The translations under genes and the position numbers were made by a program. Below are positions 11,217 to 14,059 of a DNA stretch of 14,059 nucleotides, one piece after another; within the stretch, counting starts at the first letter, position 1, and each line of letters begins with the position of its first letter. The notes under the pieces are model-generated. The model was not told the origin of the DNA and ran no database searches. It saw nothing but the letters and a program-made list of their open reading frames with translations. The stretch comes from FEN-727 sp036508635 (lineage in GTDB: Bacteria > Actinomycetota > Geothermincolia > Fen-727 > Anoxymicrobiaceae), in contig DATCGY010000080.1 in the NCBI GenBank assembly GCA_036508635.1, positions 1 through 14,059 on the forward strand, written 5' to 3'.

Positions 11217-13268
11217 CTATAGGGAGTCGGAGGCGAGGGAGATGAGGTCGAGGGTGGGGATGTGGTCGGAGAGGTTTTGTTCGCACCAGGGGCAGATGGT
11301 GACGATGGCGTCGGCGCCGACTTCGCGGGCCATGGAGGCGCGTTTGCGGCCGATCTCGCGGGAGAGTTCGGAGAAGGCGGTCTTGACTCCGCCACCTGAG
11401 CCGCAGCATGCGGCTGCGAGACGGTTGCGCTCCATCTCGACAACGTGAAGCCCTTCGATTGCCCCGAGAACCTTGCGGGGCTCTTCGAAGATGCCGCATC
11501 CGCGTCCGAGATGACATGGGTCGTGGTAGGTAAGGGTCATCCCTGCTAGATCGCCGGGCGCTTTCAACTTCAACCTGCCGTCAACAACGGCGTCGGCAAG
11601 TATCTCTGAGATATGCCGCACGTCAAGATCGAACTCCGGGAATCTTTCGCGGTACTCGCGCAGCGCCTTCAGGCATCCCGGGCACAATGCGACAACAGAC
11701 TGAGCGCCGGACGCTTTCATGAGCTCGACGTTCTCCCGCGCCAGTTGCTCGTATAGCTCGACTTCTCCCAGTCTCAACAGCGGGCTCCCACAGCAGCGCT
11801 CATCATTGCCTAGGTACAGGGGCTCGATTCCCACCGCCCTGAGCATCCGAACGGCGGCCGTGGGGACTCCCGGCTCGAGATAGGAGAGAGAGCAACCGGC
11901 GAAAAACACCGCTTGCCCTGTTTGAGGTTCGCCTCGTCGTTTAAGGTCGAGACCTTTTGCCCACTTGTCGCGGCGCGCTCGTGGTTGCATCCACGGGTTG
12001 GCATAGTTTCGGATGCTCGAGATGAGTGGGGAATGTTCCTCGAGCGGAAGCAGGCCGCTCGCGGTCGACCGCGCCCGAAGCTCCTCGATCAGCCGTGGGA
12101 CATCCACGGAGACCGGGCAAATCTCCGTGCAGATCGCGCAGGTGGTGCAGAGTGGGAGCCCTGCATCGAGGGAGGCAGCGAGCTTGATTGTTTGAGCCGG
12201 GTCCGTGACTGGTGTGGGTATGCACGAGTCCGCACACACACCGACGCCTCCGAGATGACCCGGCGACCCGTACATCGGGCCGACAACATCGTACACGGGG
12301 CAGCGGAGCAGGCACGCGCCGCATCCGATGCACATGAGGGCTTCGCGCATCCGCTCATCGGCGAGCAGTTCACCGCGCCCGTTGTCCACGAGGATGACGA
12401 CAACTTCGCTCGGACCGTGGATCCCGTAGAAGAGCTCTTTCTCGATATCGGCGGTCTTGCTCGGGCCCCCGATGACCCGCATGAAAGACGTGACCGGTTG
12501 CCCGGTCGCGTAGTAAGTCTCGAGTTTGGCCATATTGACGGCTTCCTCGATGTTCGGGTACAGCTTTTCCGGCGTGGCGAGGATGATGAGCTTGCCGGGC
12601 CTCTGGCTGACCAGGTCGAGGTTGCCCTCATTGTGAATGAGCACGACGGCGCCTTCCGCCGCGGTAATCGCGTTAGCACCGGTCAGCCCGACGCGCGCTC
12701 GTTCGATAAGCGGGACCAGCTCGTCGCGGATCTCGCGGATGAGCGCGTTGGGGTCGGTATCGAGTTCCCGCCCCAGGTGTTCGGACAGGACTCGCGCGAT
12801 GTCATAGCGGTCGAGCTGGGCGCACGGGCACGTCGGGTGGGCCGTCGGCTCTCCTGAAAGCTGGATGATGCGGTCGCCGATATCCGTATCGACCAGCTCG
12901 ATGCCCGCTGCCTCGAGCCCGGCCGCCAGGCCGATCTCCTTGGATAGGTTTGTTTTCGACTTGACGAGCAAGCGCTCGTCACCCATCTCATCGACGACCA
13001 TTCTCACGGCTTCAGCAGCGTCCTTCGCACGCAAGACGCGAAAACGGTTCGTCTCGAGGTTGGCGATTGCTTCGTCGAGGAGTCCGGCGTTGCCGACGCA
13101 TTCCTCGCGGACCCGTCTCAGGCGCTGGCGGCGCTCATCGAGGTCGGGAAAACGCTTCTCATTCTCTTGCTGTTTTTCGATTACCGAGCGGAAGGCCGCC
13201 CGCATTGACTCGAGCTTCTCGCTGCTCTCGAGTGCTTCAGCGACCTTGCGGTTGAATTCCTCAGACAT
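11217..13268 (-). CDS. LUD domain-ferredoxin-CCG-CCG fusion (LutB/LutA-like iron-sulfur oxidoreductase)
   Basis: The product has 683 residues. Residues about 60-300 form a LUD (LutB/LutC, formerly DUF162) domain, with the stretch LTGANAITAAEGAVVLIHNEGN typical of LutB-type proteins. Two 4Fe-4S motifs follow: C313/C316/C319/C323 (CIGCGACLLRCP) and C374/C377/C380/C384 (CTTCAICTEICP). Then come two cysteine-rich CCG domains: C459, C492-C493, C529, C532, and C585, C621-C622, C659, C662. In Bacillus LutA (CCG) and LutB (LUD-ferredoxin) are separate subunits of lactate oxidation; here both are one chain. It probably moves electrons from a 2-hydroxy acid or related oxidation to a low-potential acceptor in the cytoplasm; the substrate is inferred only from family. 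I chose ATG at 13266-13268 (MSEEFNRK). The open frame continues 51 codons upstream, but through the intergenic repeat and with non-family sequence. The Shine-Dalgarno site is weak. The CoA-transferase gene lies upstream on the same strand. Confidence 0.92.
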   Translation of the reverse strand: MSEEFNRKVAEALESSEKLESMRAAFRSVIEKQQENEKRFPDLDERRQRLRRVREECVGNAGLLDEAIANLETNRFRVLRAKDAAEAVRMVVDEMGDERLLVKSKTNLSKEIGLAAGLEAAGIELVDTDIGDRIIQLSGEPTAHPTCPCAQLDRYDIARVLSEHLGRELDTDPNALIREIRDELVPLIERARVGLTGANAITAAEGAVVLIHNEGNLDLVSQRPGKLIILATPEKLYPNIEEAVNMAKLETYYATGQPVTSFMRVIGGPSKTADIEKELFYGIHGPSEVVVILVDNGRGELLADERMREALMCIGCGACLLRCPVYDVVGPMYGSPGHLGGVGVCADSCIPTPVTDPAQTIKLAASLDAGLPLCTTCAICTEICPVSVDVPRLIEELRARSTASGLLPLEEHSPLISSIRNYANPWMQPRARRDKWAKGLDLKRRGEPQTGQAVFFAGCSLSYLEPGVPTAAVRMLRAVGIEPLYLGNDERCCGSPLLRLGEVELYEQLARENVELMKASGAQSVVALCPGCLKALREYRERFPEFDLDVRHISEILADAVVDGRLKLKAPGDLAGMTLTYHDPCHLGRGCGIFEEPRKVLGAIEGLHVVEMERNRLAAACCGSGGGVKTAFSELSREIGRKRASMAREVGADAIVTICPWCEQNLSDHIPTLDLISLASDSL

Positions 13269-13338
13269 GCCTAAAACTGTAGCACAGAGGCGGGGAAGAG
13301 GCGCATGGTATCGGTCGAGATGGGATTGGGGCCCCGGC

Positions 13339-13390
13339 GTTAATGTCACCCGAACTCCAACCCTCCCCCCTCGAGGGAGAGGGGAGAAAA
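13339..13390. repeat. Further copy of the GC-rich intergenic repeat
   Basis: GTTAATGTCACCC, then a C-run and the palindrome centre CCCCCCTCGAGGGAGAGGGG, matches the units at 10111-10238 in the same orientation on the plus strand. It sits between two minus-strand genes. Its occurrence at a second, unrelated site supports a dispersed family. Confidence 0.7.
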
Positions 13391-13420
13391 GAAGAGCCGG
13401 GTCTGGAGCGACCCGGCTCA
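13385..13420 (-). terminator. Intrinsic terminator of the CoA-transferase gene
   Basis: Read on the minus strand, GAGCCGGGTC and GACCCGGCTC form a perfect 10-bp stem (13410-13419 with 13394-13403) around a 6-nt loop, followed directly by TTCTTTTCTCC. It begins 23 nt after the CoA-transferase stop codon. This is the best Rho-independent terminator in the window, and it implies that the LUD-fusion gene is at least partly transcribed on its own. Confidence 0.8.
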
Positions 13421-13442
13421 AGTGGGTGGTGTAAGGCTTCGG

Positions 13443-14059
13443 TTAGAAGCAGAAGCACTGGTTGGGGTCGACGACGTTGCGGAGGGCGAAGAGCTCTTCT
13501 TCGGTTGGTTTGGGAGTCTCGTAGACGTCATCGGCGACGAGGAGCTCGAAGCCGGTGAACTGCTGGATGATCTCGGGATTGACCCCGGGATGATACGACA
13601 GAAGCTTCATCCTGCACGTCTCCTCGTCAAAGCCCATGAGCCCCAGATGCGAGATCACGCGCCACGGCCCACCGCCTATGAGGCCCTCGCGCTCGCGAGC
13701 GCCGGGCCCATCAATGAATCCTGGTGACGTAATGTAGTCGACCTTCTCCGGGAATCGCTCGGGCAGGTGCAGGCCCATGAAGATGAGCCGGTCGCACAGT
13801 GACGCTATGTCATTGGCGCCTCCCGAACCCGTCAGCCTGACGGTCGGGTGGTCGTACGGCCCGATGGTCGTGGCGTTCATGTTCCCGTACATGTCTATCT
13901 GCGCCCCGCCCAGGAAGCCCACATCAGCGTATCCGCATCGCGTGTGCCCGAACGTGGACGACATCGAGAGGATGACCGGGGCCCTGTAGAACGTCAATGG
14001 GTCTGCTACGGACCATGGCAGCACGGAAGGCTCCGGCCCGATTGACCCGCCTTCGTATA
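13443..14059 (-). CDS. Glutaconate CoA-transferase subunit B-like protein (5' partial)
   Basis: The last 204 codons are visible; the gene runs off the right end of the window. Family I CoA-transferase beta-subunit hallmarks are clear: the YEGGSIG segment at the edge, whose Glu corresponds to the catalytic Glu that forms the acyl-CoA thioester in glutaconate CoA-transferase B, then VGFLGGAQIDMYGNMN, RLTGSGGANDIAS and DYITSPGFIDGPGARERE. Such enzymes move CoA between carboxylic acids, classically glutaconate/2-hydroxyglutarate in amino-acid fermentation; related proteins act on other acids, so the substrate is open. Subunit A would be expected upstream, outside the window. The C-terminal end is QCFCF, with two cysteines where homologues as I recall them have none; this may be a local oddity. 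A strong terminator follows, then the LUD-fusion gene on the same strand. Confidence 0.93.
   Translation of the reverse strand, partial: YEGGSIGPEPSVLPWSVADPLTFYRAPVILSMSSTFGHTRCGYADVGFLGGAQIDMYGNMNATTIGPYDHPTVRLTGSGGANDIASLCDRLIFMGLHLPERFPEKVDYITSPGFIDGPGAREREGLIGGGPWRVISHLGLMGFDEETCRMKLLSYHPGVNPEIIQQFTGFELLVADDVYETPKPTEEELFALRNVVDPNQCFCF

Noticed and set aside
11913..12857. Plus-strand open frame of 314 codons opposite the LUD fusion
   Set aside because: It mirrors the coding strand of a strongly conserved iron-sulfur protein; composition is that of a shadow frame.
13269..13421. 51-codon N-terminal extension of the LUD fusion
   Set aside because: The extension translates the GC-rich intergenic repeat, not family sequence; MSEEFNRK at 13268 is the natural start.
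1..14059. CRISPR arrays, tRNA or rRNA genes, complete insertion sequences
   Set aside because: No regularly spaced direct repeats, cloverleaf or conserved rRNA sequence, and no transposase gene was seen; the repeats present are protein-coding modules or short intergenic palindromes.

Overview
The window is GC-rich and densely coded. It uses TTG starts often (about nucleotides 2548, 5776, 8747 and 10241). Its gene content is that of an anaerobic or microaerophilic, probably monoderm bacterium: two secreted proteases with IPT/TIG-like domains and 'WYLAEGST...GFETWVLVQNPN'-type repeats, a TIGR02495-like radical SAM activase, a ferredoxin, a LUD/iron-sulfur/CCG fusion oxidoreductase and a glutaconate-type CoA-transferase. 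I infer an uncultured deep-branching actinobacterium (Geothermincolia/Aquicultor-like) from the repeat style and high GC. No rRNA or other marker gene is present to prove it.

Region 1 (1-5775, + strand). A 5'-truncated papain-family (C1) protease with two IPT/TIG-like domains and four 102-residue repeats is followed by a two-component pair: a sensor kinase with an N-terminal receiver and two PAS domains, then a receiver-LytTR transcription factor. A 498-nt gap follows. It holds a perfect 14-bp hairpin, a strongly foldable 114-nt element closed by a 15-bp helix with its own terminator-like hairpin, and a further 12-bp hairpin.

Region 2 (5776-8625, + strand). A secreted subtilisin-family (S8) protease has the same C-terminal plan as the C1 protease (IPT/TIG-like domain plus four ~102-residue repeats), although the catalytic domains are unrelated. 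The kinase/LytTR pair lies between the two proteases, so control of one or both by that pair is a reasonable but untested idea.

Region 3 (8747-11116, + strand). A tight redox set: a small ferredoxin-like protein, a thioredoxin and a radical SAM activase, the last two overlapping by 4 nt. A DUF89-family putative metal-dependent phosphatase follows, across a gap filled with GC-rich intergenic repeats. The last repeat appears to supply the ribosome binding site of the DUF89 gene.

Region 4 (11117-14059). After a 23-bp perfect inverted repeat, transcription reverses. The minus strand carries a LUD-ferredoxin-CCG-CCG fusion (LutB/LutA-like, 683 aa) and, upstream of it, the 3' part of a glutaconate CoA-transferase subunit B-like gene that runs off the window and has a good intrinsic terminator. 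A further copy of the GC-rich intergenic repeat lies between these two genes. This end suggests oxidation of organic or amino acids through CoA thioesters with low-potential electron transfer.
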